Shown: positions 45,185-55,300 of the stretch, piece after piece
Layout of the letters: every line of letters begins with the position of its first letter
Numbering within the stretch: position 1 is the stretch's first letter
NCBI GenBank assembly: GCA_030867875.1
Contig: JAOWCC010000936.1
Span: forward strand, 78,959,032 to 79,023,031
From: Actinernus sp. WN-2022
Taxonomy: Eukaryota > Cnidaria > Anthozoa > Actiniaria > Actinernidae
Direction: 5' to 3'
Length of the DNA stretch: 64,000 bases
Notes under the pieces: generated by a model
Told to the model about the DNA's origin: nothing
Database searches by the model: none
Seen by the model: the letters and a program-made list of their open reading frames with translations, nothing else
Position numbers and translations under genes: made by a program

Positions 45185-45628
45185 CTGATTATATCGGGGG
45201 AGGACATAAAGCTAGCCAGAGCAGAGACGCTATTTGGCTTGAATTGAACAGAGTTTATATTGTTGTTTATGTTTAAAAGAGTATAGCATAGAGTCATAGA
45301 GATGAATGTCATACCATTGATTGTCAAGCAGGGCAGAAAATGCTGCTGTATCGTCAGTAACGATGTACTGAACGCGTTCACATATACTAGTAGTCACTTT
45401 GTATAGACTGTGACGCATTCCCGTATTGCCAATAAATGATGTTTTTGATTTTATGAAGTCGTTATTGTGATATTTATAGAAAAATTATAAGAAAATATTT
45501 GGGATATTTAGAATTTTTTAAAGATATTTAGGGGAAAAAAAGCGAGATTTTTAGAAAAAATATCGGGAATTTCCGGAAACATATTTAGGCGATTTTACGT
45601 GATATTTGTAGCTAGGCCTAATCGGCCG

Positions 45629-46066
45629 CCATTTGGCTTCACTACACATTCCACACATACCTCAGTTCTCTAAAACTGATAAAACCTTCGCTCTGATAGT
45701 TACGTAACTCTCATCGTACGTTTTCATGCCTTACTCACTTAATATTAAGGTCGGTACACACGAAGGGACAAGTCCCTGGGACTTGTCCCCTCGTCTGAAC
45801 TGTTCATGCAACATATCCCTGGGACAAAATGAAAATAAACCAATCGTAAAGCGTCATTTTACTTTCCCACAAGCCCTTACGAACTCTATTTCAAGATGGC
45901 GTCTGCTAAAATCACAATGTCCCTGCAACACACGTCCCCTCGTTCGTCTGAACAACAAGGGATTTGTCCCCGGGACATGTCCATTGGACTTGTCCCTTCG
46001 TGTGTGCCGACCTTTAATGGAGAGTGGCTCAATCTTTGACAGACATGGTAATTGGGTCCCCATAAA
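45629..46066. repeat. Segment A', direct copy of 36,621–37,195
   Basis: Includes CCATTTGGCTTCACTACACA and the TIR unit from AAGGTCGGTACACACGAAGG to CCTTCGTGTGTGCCGACCTT. It lacks the internal block present in the left copy. Confidence 0.75.
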
Positions 46067-46254
46067 TCACTTGGTGGTAATATCGTAACGATGACGTCAT
46101 CTATCACGTGATTGTAAGTACACGCCCGTATCTCCCTCATTTCTAATGGCAGACAGCTCAAACGTTAACAAACGTGGTATAGACCTTTTCCGCTTGGCTC
46201 AATGTTGTCCCATTTCAGATTACGTCACCATCCCCTTGTGTATTGTTTCTTTAA

Positions 46255-46920
46255 AGTGCCTATAAGCCCTAGCCAGTTATCTTTGATTTTAAAATCAAAC
46301 TGGAAAACAAAATGACTGACATTGGAAAAATAATTAGTCTCAGGTCAATTTCGTTTATTAAGGTATCAAATTTCAATGACGTAATTTAAGGGATAACCTA
46401 ATTATAAAACAACTATATAAAGTGAAGAAATTCAATGTTATAGGGAAGAGGTCAAAACAATGGATTTCGAGTGGGACCCAATTTTGTCAGGGAAGGTGGT
46501 GGGTGGTGGGTAATGCCCCTTATAAAATATGGATACCTGATTTTAATGCAGACACACGTTCTTCTCTGTCTGTAGAAACTAGAAATATAGTTACTTCTTC
46601 AATAAGTATCTTATTCAAGAATACTGATATTTGTGGTCAAAAATCTAGATTTCGCCAAAATAGGTGGTGGGTTCCAGGTACAGCCCCCCCTTCCCTCAAA
46701 ATTGGGTCCCGTAAAAGTACCATTGTTTTGACCTCGTCCCTTACAACTCAATTCATTTCAACTCGTTAGCATAACGTTCCTTAAATGACGTCATTTCAAG
46801 GATTTTTAATGCTCTTTATAGCAATACTACGACCATAAATCGCCCAAAAATGGTTGAACAAGATTTAAAACGCTTTACTGCGTCCAAATAAATGATTTCT
46901 GGCTAGGGCTTACAGGCACT
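46255..46920. mobile_element. Middle element of the stack: TTAA-flanked, AGTGCC ends
   Basis: TTAA at 46,251–46,254 and 46,921–46,924. TIR AGTGCCTATAAGCCCTAGCC pairs with GGCTAGGGCTTACAGGCACT. It is interrupted by the MITE at 46,443–46,740. Confidence 0.78.
46443..46740. mobile_element. Innermost MITE (second copy of 42,732–43,056)
   Basis: GGGAAGAGGTCAAAACAATG pairs with CATTGTTTTGACCTCGTCCC. It is flanked by ATA and TTA, consistent with a mutated TWA duplication. Confidence 0.75.
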
Positions 46921-47099
46921 TTAACGCATGACGAGATAAATTGATATGGAAATACTTCGGACAAAGAATATTATTCCCGAAAGATTTGAAATGGACAACA
47001 TTGAGCCAAGCGGGAAAGGGCTGTTGGGTCCCCATAAATCACTTAGTGGTGAAGTTGTAACGATGACGTCATCGGTCACGTGATTTTTAAGCACATGCA

Positions 47100-47265
47100 C
47101 GCAATTTCAGCGAATTACGATGAAGTTTTACCCCTGACCCTGTGCAATTTCAGCGAATGTCGAAGTTTTACCCCCGAGTCTCTGTGTGCAATTTCAGCGA
47201 ATTATGTTTAAGTTTTACCCCTGTGCAATTTCAGCGAATTAATTATGTTGAAGTTTTACCCCTGG
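47100..47265. repeat. ~40-bp tandem repeat (GCAATTTCAGCGAATTA)
   Basis: Four units combine CAATTTCAGCGAAT with GAAGTTTTACCCC. Confidence 0.8.
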
Positions 47266-47498
47266 ACCTCTCCAACAAAAAGAGAAGCTTAGTTGTCTTA
47301 AGCGTCAAAATCAGAATATATGTTGCTATGATATATTAATGTGCTCCTTTTTAGCACAAGCATCCCAGTTAAAAATTGGTGTCCCCTCCACTCTTAGTTA
47401 GTTTAACACTAATGTTCCCTCCACCCTAGTAATTTACTTCGGCGAGGTAAATATCCACCACTACTCACCAACACCGAGGTGAATAATTGTTCAGTTTA

Positions 47499-47684
47499 GT
47501 ATATACCACACTGCAGGTGAATAGCCAGCACCAAATAGTTATTTATTTTCTGTCAAATGGACAAAAAGTCGCGCGAGATGATCGCTGCTTCGCTCGGAAG
47601 TGAATATGAAATCATATTCACAGTTTGAGTAGCCAATCAGAGCGAGCGAAAAGTGATATTCACTGGTGTGGTGTATACTAATTA
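47499..47684. mobile_element. MITE with TAGTATATACCACAC ends
   Basis: TAGTATATACCACAC pairs with GTGTGGTGTATACTA. An inverted relative at 54,672–54,858 shares the whole interior, including GAATATGAAATCATATTCAC and CCAAATAGTTATTT. Confidence 0.75.
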
Positions 47685-48127
47685 CTAAGACTAAGGCACT
47701 AGCACAAGATACAGTAACAAATAAGAAAATATGTCAGACTAATATTTTTATTCTGCATAATTATTATCTAATTACAAACAAAAACGATGCATCAGCATAA
47801 AAGCACAGTAATCCTGTACCGCTCGAGACCTGTATTCTGATTGCACCATTATACTGTAGCTCTATTGTTTTCGTATTGCACGTTCTAAAGGATAGGGTGT
47901 TTTGTATTGCTGGGAAAGCCAATGCTGTGGCTCGTTTCAAGCGGTACAGGTGGCCCTAAAAGCAAACCATCCTACTGCAAAAAGCTTTAGACTGGCATCA
48001 GACTTAACATGTACCCGGACAGTCAGGCACCAGATGAAAAACATTCTGCAGTCAGACTACTGACCCCGGTTCAGCGTCGAATGTATTACATGGGTGCAAG
48101 ACTTACTTTTGCTGCCGCAAAACCATT

Positions 48128-48880
48128 AGAGCAGATTTCGTACGAGTGGGACAAACTACGGCATGCCCGTAGCCCCGCAACCGTACTGTAACTTGCCTAC
48201 CGTATCTCTTTAATTTGATTGGATCCGCAGGACAGTCTACTTATTATACAACAAATATTTGCACAAATTATGGTAAATTGAGCTTACGGTACAAAGGCGT
48301 TATGATCTGGAATTCAATTTGTGAAGATATCAAGAAACTACATAATAGAAATTTATTATAATGATTTTTTTTTGGATTCAATATTAGTCTCCTCGTAATC
48401 GAACTATAATTTTAGATCTTCCTGCCAGCTTGTATGTGTATCCTTTTCTTTCCCCTCTGACTTGAATAATAGAGATGTAAATAGTTACTCACTATACCTA
48501 AATTTTGTCTTTTCGTTTGTTCATGTTTTCTTATACCTAAATTTTGTCTGTTCGTTTGTTCATGTTTTCTCGTCTGACCATTAATATCATATATAATCTA
48601 CTACATTTTTGGGGTGCCAGACTCGATTAGTTTTATTTAAGCTACTTCTGGCATCCCAGCACTCTATTTTAGCCAATTCTAATTCATTGTTAAATATTTA
48701 GTATGTTACAGAGTGTGAATAAATCGTCGTCGTTGACCATTTCAATGTCACGGCATACCGTACAGTCACGGCATACCGTACAGTCACGGCATACCGTACA
48801 GTCACGGCATACCGTACAGTAACCGTGCTGTAGTTAGTGCCGTAGTTTCTACCACACATACGAAATCTGCTCTATATATA
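48128..48880. mobile_element. Expanded copy of the AGAGCAGATTT MITE with internal insertion
   Basis: AGAGCAGATTTCGTACGAGT pairs with the right end CGAAATCTGCTCT. About 48,360–48,735 looks like a LINE 3' end with a CGT-repeat tail. An 18-bp minisatellite follows at 48,749–48,823 (GTCACGGCATACCGTACA, four units). Confidence 0.6.
48749..48823. repeat. 18-bp minisatellite GTCACGGCATACCGTACA
   Basis: Four head-to-tail units, built from a motif already present in the MITE right arm. Confidence 0.85.
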
Positions 48881-49935
48881 GTGGTACACTATTTGCATTA
48901 GTGCTAGTCGCGACAGTTCTCGACCATAGTATGAACAGGATCCTGGACACGACTGAATTAATCACTGTAACAAGAACAGACAAGAGAATGACTAAATACT
49001 TACGTATGCATGCTTGTAAACGACAGACATTTATTAAAGTTTTGGAAAACATAACATACTTGTAATCAAGGATTTAAAAATAACAATAATTGTAATTATT
49101 TAAATATCAAAAACAGGACAATACCAGTCCACAGACTTCTGATCAACTTAATTTTATAAAAGGCAAAAATACAAAATCATTGATACCTCTACATCTCAAC
49201 TTGTTCCCTGCTGGCAGAATTCGCTTCCTTCCCAAAACAAGAGAGAGAGATAATTTTGCTGGTGCAGGACACTTTCTTTTTTTACAACAACCGCCAATTT
49301 TCTCGCAATCTGATTGGCTAATTTTCATATGCAATATTTTATTTTACAACAACATCCAATTTTCTCGCGTTCTGATTGGCTCTCCGCTATATGCAAAATA
49401 GTACATACAATGAAAATGACGTCACTCGCAAGCCGTGGTAGCTTTGCAAACTGGAAGTGCTTTCACGGCGAGATTTGTGAATTCAAATGGATGTTAACTT
49501 CGCTTCCAAAAACAAGAAAGTGAGGATTTCACAAGCATTTTATTAATAGGAGAAATCAATCGGTGAGTCAAACTTCTTTGTAGTGTGCCATTTGGCAAAA
49601 TGAGAGTTTTCTCTTGAGTGGAGAAAGTTTCGGCGAATTTGTACTTCATGTGTAGTCAGACTTTGTGACTAGACTAGTTCTCTCAGAGCTCAAAAGTTTT
49701 GAATTATATAACAATAACTTTTCTGATCCAGAAAAAAAAAACTGAAAGGATTTCACATGCATTCCGTCAATTACAGAAGTTAATCGGTGAACCAAATTGC
49801 CATTTGTCTAAGAAAGCTTTCTCTCGGCAACGGTAATTAGAAGCGTTTACGTTTTGACTTTCAATGGCCTTTTTCGACTCGAAAGCAGTTTATTACGCAC
49901 TCATTTGAAGCTATAAGTGCTTCGTCGTTGTAAAA

Positions 49936-50124
49936 AACAAATCGCACACATTTTGCCATTGTCTGTACTCGTATTGATCATAGAAATGACGCCATAAAAT
50001 GTCCCAAACTTTGCAGTGAAACAAATCGCTACGCTCGTTGTTCCACTTGAGTTTTGAACATTTTATGGCGTCATTTCTATGATCAATACGAGTACAGACA
50101 ATGGCAAAATGTGTGCGATTTGTT
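49936..50124. repeat. Long hairpin 1 (67-bp identical arms)
   Basis: Arms 49,936–50,002 and 50,058–50,124 are exact inverse copies with a ~55-bp loop. They begin AACAAATCGCACACATTTTG. The left flank, TTTGAAGCTATAAGTG then GTTGTAAAA, matches the flank of hairpin 2. Confidence 0.85.
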
Positions 50125-50611
50125 AAACAGACGCGCGGCCGGCTTTCGAAGCGGGCTTTGCAGAGATTTGTGAATTCAGGTTGTGTACACATCTGTTCCA
50201 AAAATCAAGAAAACGAGGATTTTAAAAGCATTTCATCACTGGGAAAAGTTAATCGGTGAGTCAAACTTCCTTCTGTGGTGCCATTTGTCAAAATTTGAGC
50301 TTTCTCTAGAGTCGAACAAAGCATTTTCGGCTAATTTGTGATCGACTTTGTGACAAGTTCTACCGATCTTTTAGAACTAGAACTGAGAAATTGTCTTGAA
50401 TTAAATACATAATCTTCTAGTTCGTGATTAAAATCTCTTATTCAGGATATTTACATAACGTTCTTAAGTAGAAACAAACAGTTTAGAGTAGATTATGTAT
50501 TTTTATAGAGTTCGGGAAAGCAGAAAGACGTGTTTACGTTTTCGACTTTTCGACTCGAAAGGCAGTTTGTACACACTCGTTTGAAGCTAAAAGTGTTTTG
50601 TTGTTGTAAAA

Positions 50612-50801
50612 AACAAATTGAAGTTAGTTTTTTATGTGTCTGTCCTAATATTGACAATGATTTTCGTCATAACATGGTCAAAATAGCTGTGGATCCACGA
50701 GGCGTCTTTGCCGAGTGGATCCACAGCTATTTTGACCATGTTATGACGAAAATCATTGTCAATATTAGGACAGACACATAAAAAACTAACTTCAATTTGT
50801 T
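50612..50801. repeat. Long hairpin 2 (87-bp perfect arms)
   Basis: Arms 50,612–50,698 and 50,715–50,801 are exact inverse copies with a 16-bp loop. They start AACAAATTGAAGTTAG and end GTGGATCCAC, which is itself a palindrome. The arms are related to hairpin 1 (TGTCTGT, TATTGA, CATAA, TCAAAA in the same order) but clearly diverged. Confidence 0.9.
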
Positions 50802-51141
50802 AAGTCGCGCATGCATTAGAGTTACCTAGCAACTCTATCAGCCTCCAAGTGACTTTGAAACCCGACGTCATTCAACTACCGTGGGGGGAAGTGTTGTTTT
50901 CCCGTGCGCATCACGCATTTCCGGTAAAACCCGTTCAAAACTTGTTTTGTTCGTCCATGGTTGTGGACGGATGTATACCAAAGAAAGCGTCCATCCCCGG
51001 CAGAGTTCTCTTTCCTTCATTTTGGGAAGGAAGCGAACTCTGACAGCAGTCGTAACTCAACTTGAGATCACTGGCAGTCTTTACTCTCAACCCGAGGTCT
51101 CTGATACTTGCTTGTTATAATTTTACCGTGAGCGCTTCATG

Positions 51142-51437
51142 TCACAGGATACCCACACATTTGCAGGGAAAAAAATCCCTGACATTTCACTGACGAAGAA
51201 GCATTTTTCACTGCCCTCCAGCGCACGCTCGTATTCTTTCCAAATATTCAATCGCTATTTTGGGACAGCAACATTGAAGAAAAAATAATAATAGGTATAT
51301 GAAGCCTGAAAATATAAATTTCCTGACTTTTCATTGAAATTTGGGATTTCCCTAATCAAACCCTAAATTCCCTGACAAGTCCCTGACCTTGAAAACAAAT
51401 TGTTTTCCCTGAATTTTCCTTGACCGTGGAAACCCTG
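51142..51437. mobile_element. MITE, inverted copy of 13,724–14,011
   Basis: Shares GCGCACGCTCGTATTCTTTC-type interior, AATATTCAATCGCTATTTT and CCCTGACCTTGAAAACAAA with the earlier copy. It ends CGTGGAAACCCTG. Confidence 0.6.
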
Positions 51438-52248
51438 TGTAACATGCAATCAGTACTTTTGGATCAGACAAATGGAGTACCGAAAAGATGAGAAATTATG
51501 ATTCTACAAATGTTGCATTGGAGGGGGTCCGTATGTCATCGATGTGATACTAATCCTTAATCCTAAAATCCAACCCAAATAATCCGTAATCCTTTTATTT
51601 AGTTGCCAATAGTTATCAATGTCTTGTCTTTACCATACCTAAATTAAAAGATTAAGTAACAGAAACAATATATGGATGAAGTGGTATTTACAATTAAAAG
51701 TAAAAAAAGGTAAAGGTATTCATTAATATAGCACACATTCTATATAAACATGTTCAAATGCGCTCCACAAGGCTCAAGTGCTGTATTTGCATCGAACAGC
51801 ACCCTTATCATTTTTAATGACCATTTTAAAATGTCAACTGCATCAAGTTGTCAAAGTTCAGTTTCCAACTCCATGGTGGCAAATGTCTCTGTTGGACAAT
51901 CTAATTCTCAGGGTTTATTTTAAATGAGCTGTGTCACGGTGAGGGACACACCTTTATATTCTGGGCTGGAACAATTATTTTCAATGATTTTATATAAACG
52001 GACTATCCTAGTACACGTGTGGGATGGATGAAATCAAAGTAAATGTACAAAATATCTAGTCTTCAAGGGAATTGTTGCATATCCTTCCAATCAAGCATTA
52101 AGAGAGAGACTTTAACTTTTTGAAGCCAATTAACAGCCACCAATCGAACATTGATTCCAGACATGTGCAAAACCATGACACAGCAACTTTAATATATGCC
52201 CTTTAATCTTAAGGAATTATAATACAATGTAGATTCATTCACAATACA
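51438..52248. other. Intergenic and presumed UBAC1 3' flank
   Basis: On the minus strand, ATTAAA-type poly(A) variants lie within about 65 bp after the UBAC1 stop (near 52,189 and 52,203). Nothing else was recognised. Confidence 0.3.
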
Positions 52249-52361
52249 CTATCTAGCAAAACCTTGGACTATACGAGATATTTGAAGCAGTACAGGACCT
52301 GTCTCGGGATCATTGATATAAATTGCACTAGTTGCTGGACTATCGAGCATGTCCTCAAAAG
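52249..52361 (-). CDS. UBAC1: UBAC1 last exon with stop
   Basis: Acceptor (minus strand) TTTTCTACACAG. Reads [20 protein letters not shown], then [16 protein letters not shown] and TAG. The strongest diagnostic segment for UBAC1. Confidence 0.93.
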
Positions 52362-55300
52362 CTGTGTAGAAAACAACAGAGTAATAAAATAAGTTAAACA
52401 TAATTTGGAAGTCAGGTCAAAACCAGTATGTTGAGAATCAGAATTTCATATCGTATAAAATTCGCTTGAGCTGCGCAAAGCTTATAGTGCAACTACTGTA
52501 ACCAACGCCACGTAGACAATGAAAACCAATCACATTGCAGAATGAAATCAAAGTAACTTACAGTTACTTGAGCCAATCAGTTTTGAGTACAAGACAGTAG
52601 CATTTCAACTTGCTCAAGTTTCAATCCAATAAAAGGCAAATTTCGTGGACTAGTTGTGAAGTGAAAGTCTTTTGAATGAAGTAAATCACATCCATATGCC
52701 AGGAGTCCTAGGATTTGTATTTTGGAATGCTTTATTGTCGCTCTGCGATGTGATTGGTTCTCGTTTGCTAAGTGGCCCCAGTAGTCACACTGTAATGGTC
52801 AACATAGGGTATTTAACCATACTTAATGATGCTTACCGCTGAGAACTCTTGGGTTATAGAGACTAAGTTGTACCAAAGGATTTTCCATAATTGCTTTGTA
52901 CATAGGACTGAAAATATTAAATACATTAACAAAGATTGATCAGTAATGTGGTGATGGGAATACACAAACATCTTTCTTAGAAATAGTATACAATGTGTTT
53001 ATAATGCTTATATATAGTATACATACAGCAGGCATGCCATACCATGAGTTGTTACTGACATCTTGATGTACATTAGCACAATTAACCATCTGATTGGCTA
53101 GCCAGATGCCATCTATTTTTCTGTGCACTGCAGACAAAAGTCACTTTGAAAAATGCTTTTTCGCTTGTTTTTCCCCCCAGTTTTCTCGATTGCTAAGTTG
53201 ATAGAATGGTGGCTTGGCCAACATGACTTCTCACTCTTGGTTTCTATCGACTTTGATAGTTGACTCAGGACTGTGCCCCTTGTCAACTATCAGCCAATAA
53301 AAATCTCGAGCTTGCAGTCTAATAGTGAACTATTGGCCTGAGTTTGGTTGGCAGTGCCAGCCTCTTGTTGTTAATTTGAAACGTTGTGCACAATGTATGT
53401 GATGTGACACATACATACATGTACATACCTTTCTGTATCCAAACCTTCATCTGTACTTATGATTCCTCCTTTTCTATCTCCAAGCAGCCATTCACACTAA
53501 AACACAGACAGGAAACTTCAGATACAGACACATGCTGCAGCATTGTGTGCAACATTGTCAGAAACAGCAAAATTGGAATGCGTGTCCACCTTAGCCTGCT
53601 TGCAGGTGGTAGAGGATATTTTTCCGCACAGAAAACGGATCGCAGAAGATGGATACCGAAGAGGCCGCCATATTGGCCAAACAGGATTTAGTCACTCGGC
53701 CAATATGGTGGCCGCTTCAATGTTCATACCCTCTACTGCCTGCAAGCAGGCTATGTCCACCTCTCAAATTGTTGCATGCAATGTTGCAGTGTGTCAACCC
53801 CTTTTCAAAATAATGTTATTATTGCTGGCAATATTGCACACAATTTAGCAGTGAGCGTTTGTGCTGTTACTCATCCTTGATCATTGGTCATCAAATCTCT
53901 TTGAATTTGTGTGGTAAGTAAAGTTATTCTCTCACAAAGGACTAGCACATTGTTTCTATAGAGATAGGACTGGTGGTGTTGTGTCAACATCATCAACACA
54001 ATTATCTACATTTTATTTTGAGTAAGAAAAGATACGACCAGGTAGAAGCCAGTGTCCTTTTGCTCTGACGAAGGGCTAGCGCTTGAAATGTCAGCTGCTA
54101 CTTGCTTTCCACAGTGGTTAGCATACCTCAATCGACTTTAGTTGATTATATATAATTATGTGTGTCTGTATGCACTTACAGCTGCCTCTTGACTATTTCC
54201 TGATGCTTTTAGTGCCAAAAGTACCTCTTCTTCTACAAAGCCCATTTCTTTAAGGTTTTTCACAGCCTAATGAAAAACAAACAGAGACAGTTCAAGACTT
54301 TTATGCTGGACCAAGGGTACCTAATTGGACACAAATATGATAGAATGTTATCACTGAAAGCACACTTCCAACTAAATTAATTATAATATTATAGTTAGCA
54401 ATCCTGAAAGAGAACCTGTAGCATTGCCTTAAGTAGGTAGCGACACTGTGATGAGTTGGCATGACAGATTAAAATAATGTTTGTTGGTGTGACATGTTAG
54501 GTGTTTGTCATGATGTGCACATGTAATTATTCAAGAGTTTTTCAGTCTTGTAAGCACACTTGTGTCATGTAGTTTATATAATTATAAATCTGGTCCAGAG
54601 CACTTGTGTCAGGTTTTTCATGTAGGATAATGTTGCAGACATCAATGTCAAATGGTATATTATGAAGTAATACTTATTAGTATATACCACACCAGTGAAT
54701 ATCACTTTTCGCACGCTCTGATTGGCTACTCAAACAGTGAATATGATTTCATATTCACCTCTGAGCAAAGCAGTGATCATCTCTTGCGAGTTTTTGCCCA
54801 TTTGACAGAAGAAAGAAATAACTATTTGGTGCTGGCTATTCACCTGGAGTGTGGTATATGGGACATGGAACTCAGAATTCTTAATTACTGAAAACTTACA
54901 AGATCATTGCATTTTTCCATTATTTAATAACTAAAGTATAAAAAAAATATGATTTTGAAATGTCGGCACACTCTTTTCTTGTCATAAATTATCATTAATT
55001 AGCTGAAATACAAAATTGCCTATCACGGAGGGGAAAACCCCCAAAATCCTATGAGCTACTTGCTTTATGTCAAAAACAAATAAAAAATATCAGGACACAC
55101 AGTTCTTCACATGCACTAATAGATAAACAAAAAATAATTTCAGTTGCTATAGCTCATCCAAGAAGGAACTCTCCCCTCCGTGACAAAATTAGGTATAAAA
55201 GTTTTGACATTTCCAAAACAGTTGAAACAAAATTCACAAAATTTTATAAACTTCTGAGTTCAAGTTCAATACAACTATACAAATGAAAATAATTTCTGAA

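Larger units (their letters stand above)
42690..45620 (+). mobile_element. Complete hAT DNA transposon, defective transposase
   Basis: A 2,931-bp element with perfect 20-bp TIRs (TAGGCCTAGCTACAAATATC at the left, inverted at the right). The exact 8-bp target duplication ATCGGCCG lies at 42,682–42,689 and 45,621–45,628. Subterminal GATATTTAG motifs cluster near both ends, as expected for transposase binding. The 8-bp duplication and the C-terminal AAERVFS motif define the hAT superfamily. The coding region is frameshifted and a MITE sits in the left subterminal region, so it is not autonomous now. It landed in the duplicated RecQ-like start region. Confidence 0.93.
46184..47019. mobile_element. 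Outer MITE of the stack (CCTTTTCCGCTTGGCTC ends)
   Basis: CCTTTTCCGCTTGGCTCAAT, then GTTGTCC, pairs with GGACAAC, then ATTGAGCCAAGCGGGAAAGG. It is split by the TTAA element at 46,255–46,920. Confidence 0.7.
46049..47098. repeat. Direct ~70-bp repeats bracketing a nested insertion stack
   Basis: TTGGGTCCCCATAAATCACT and AACGATGACGTCATC occur at 46,049–46,120 and again at 47,026–47,098. The three-deep stack lies between them. Confidence 0.65.
49190..51085. mobile_element. Composite TIR element carrying two long hairpins
   Basis: Left CTGGCAGAATTCGCTTCCTT, then CCCAAAA, pairs with right TTTTGGGAAGGAAGCG, then CTGACAG. The adjoining CAACTTG/CAAGTTG bases also pair. Inside, a unit containing AATCGGTGAGTCAAACTTC and GTGCCATTTG occurs three times (about 49,500, 49,735 and 50,195). 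CCAATTTTCTCGC plus TCTGATTGGCT occurs twice (49,292 and 49,353). No transposase was recognised. Confidence 0.55.
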
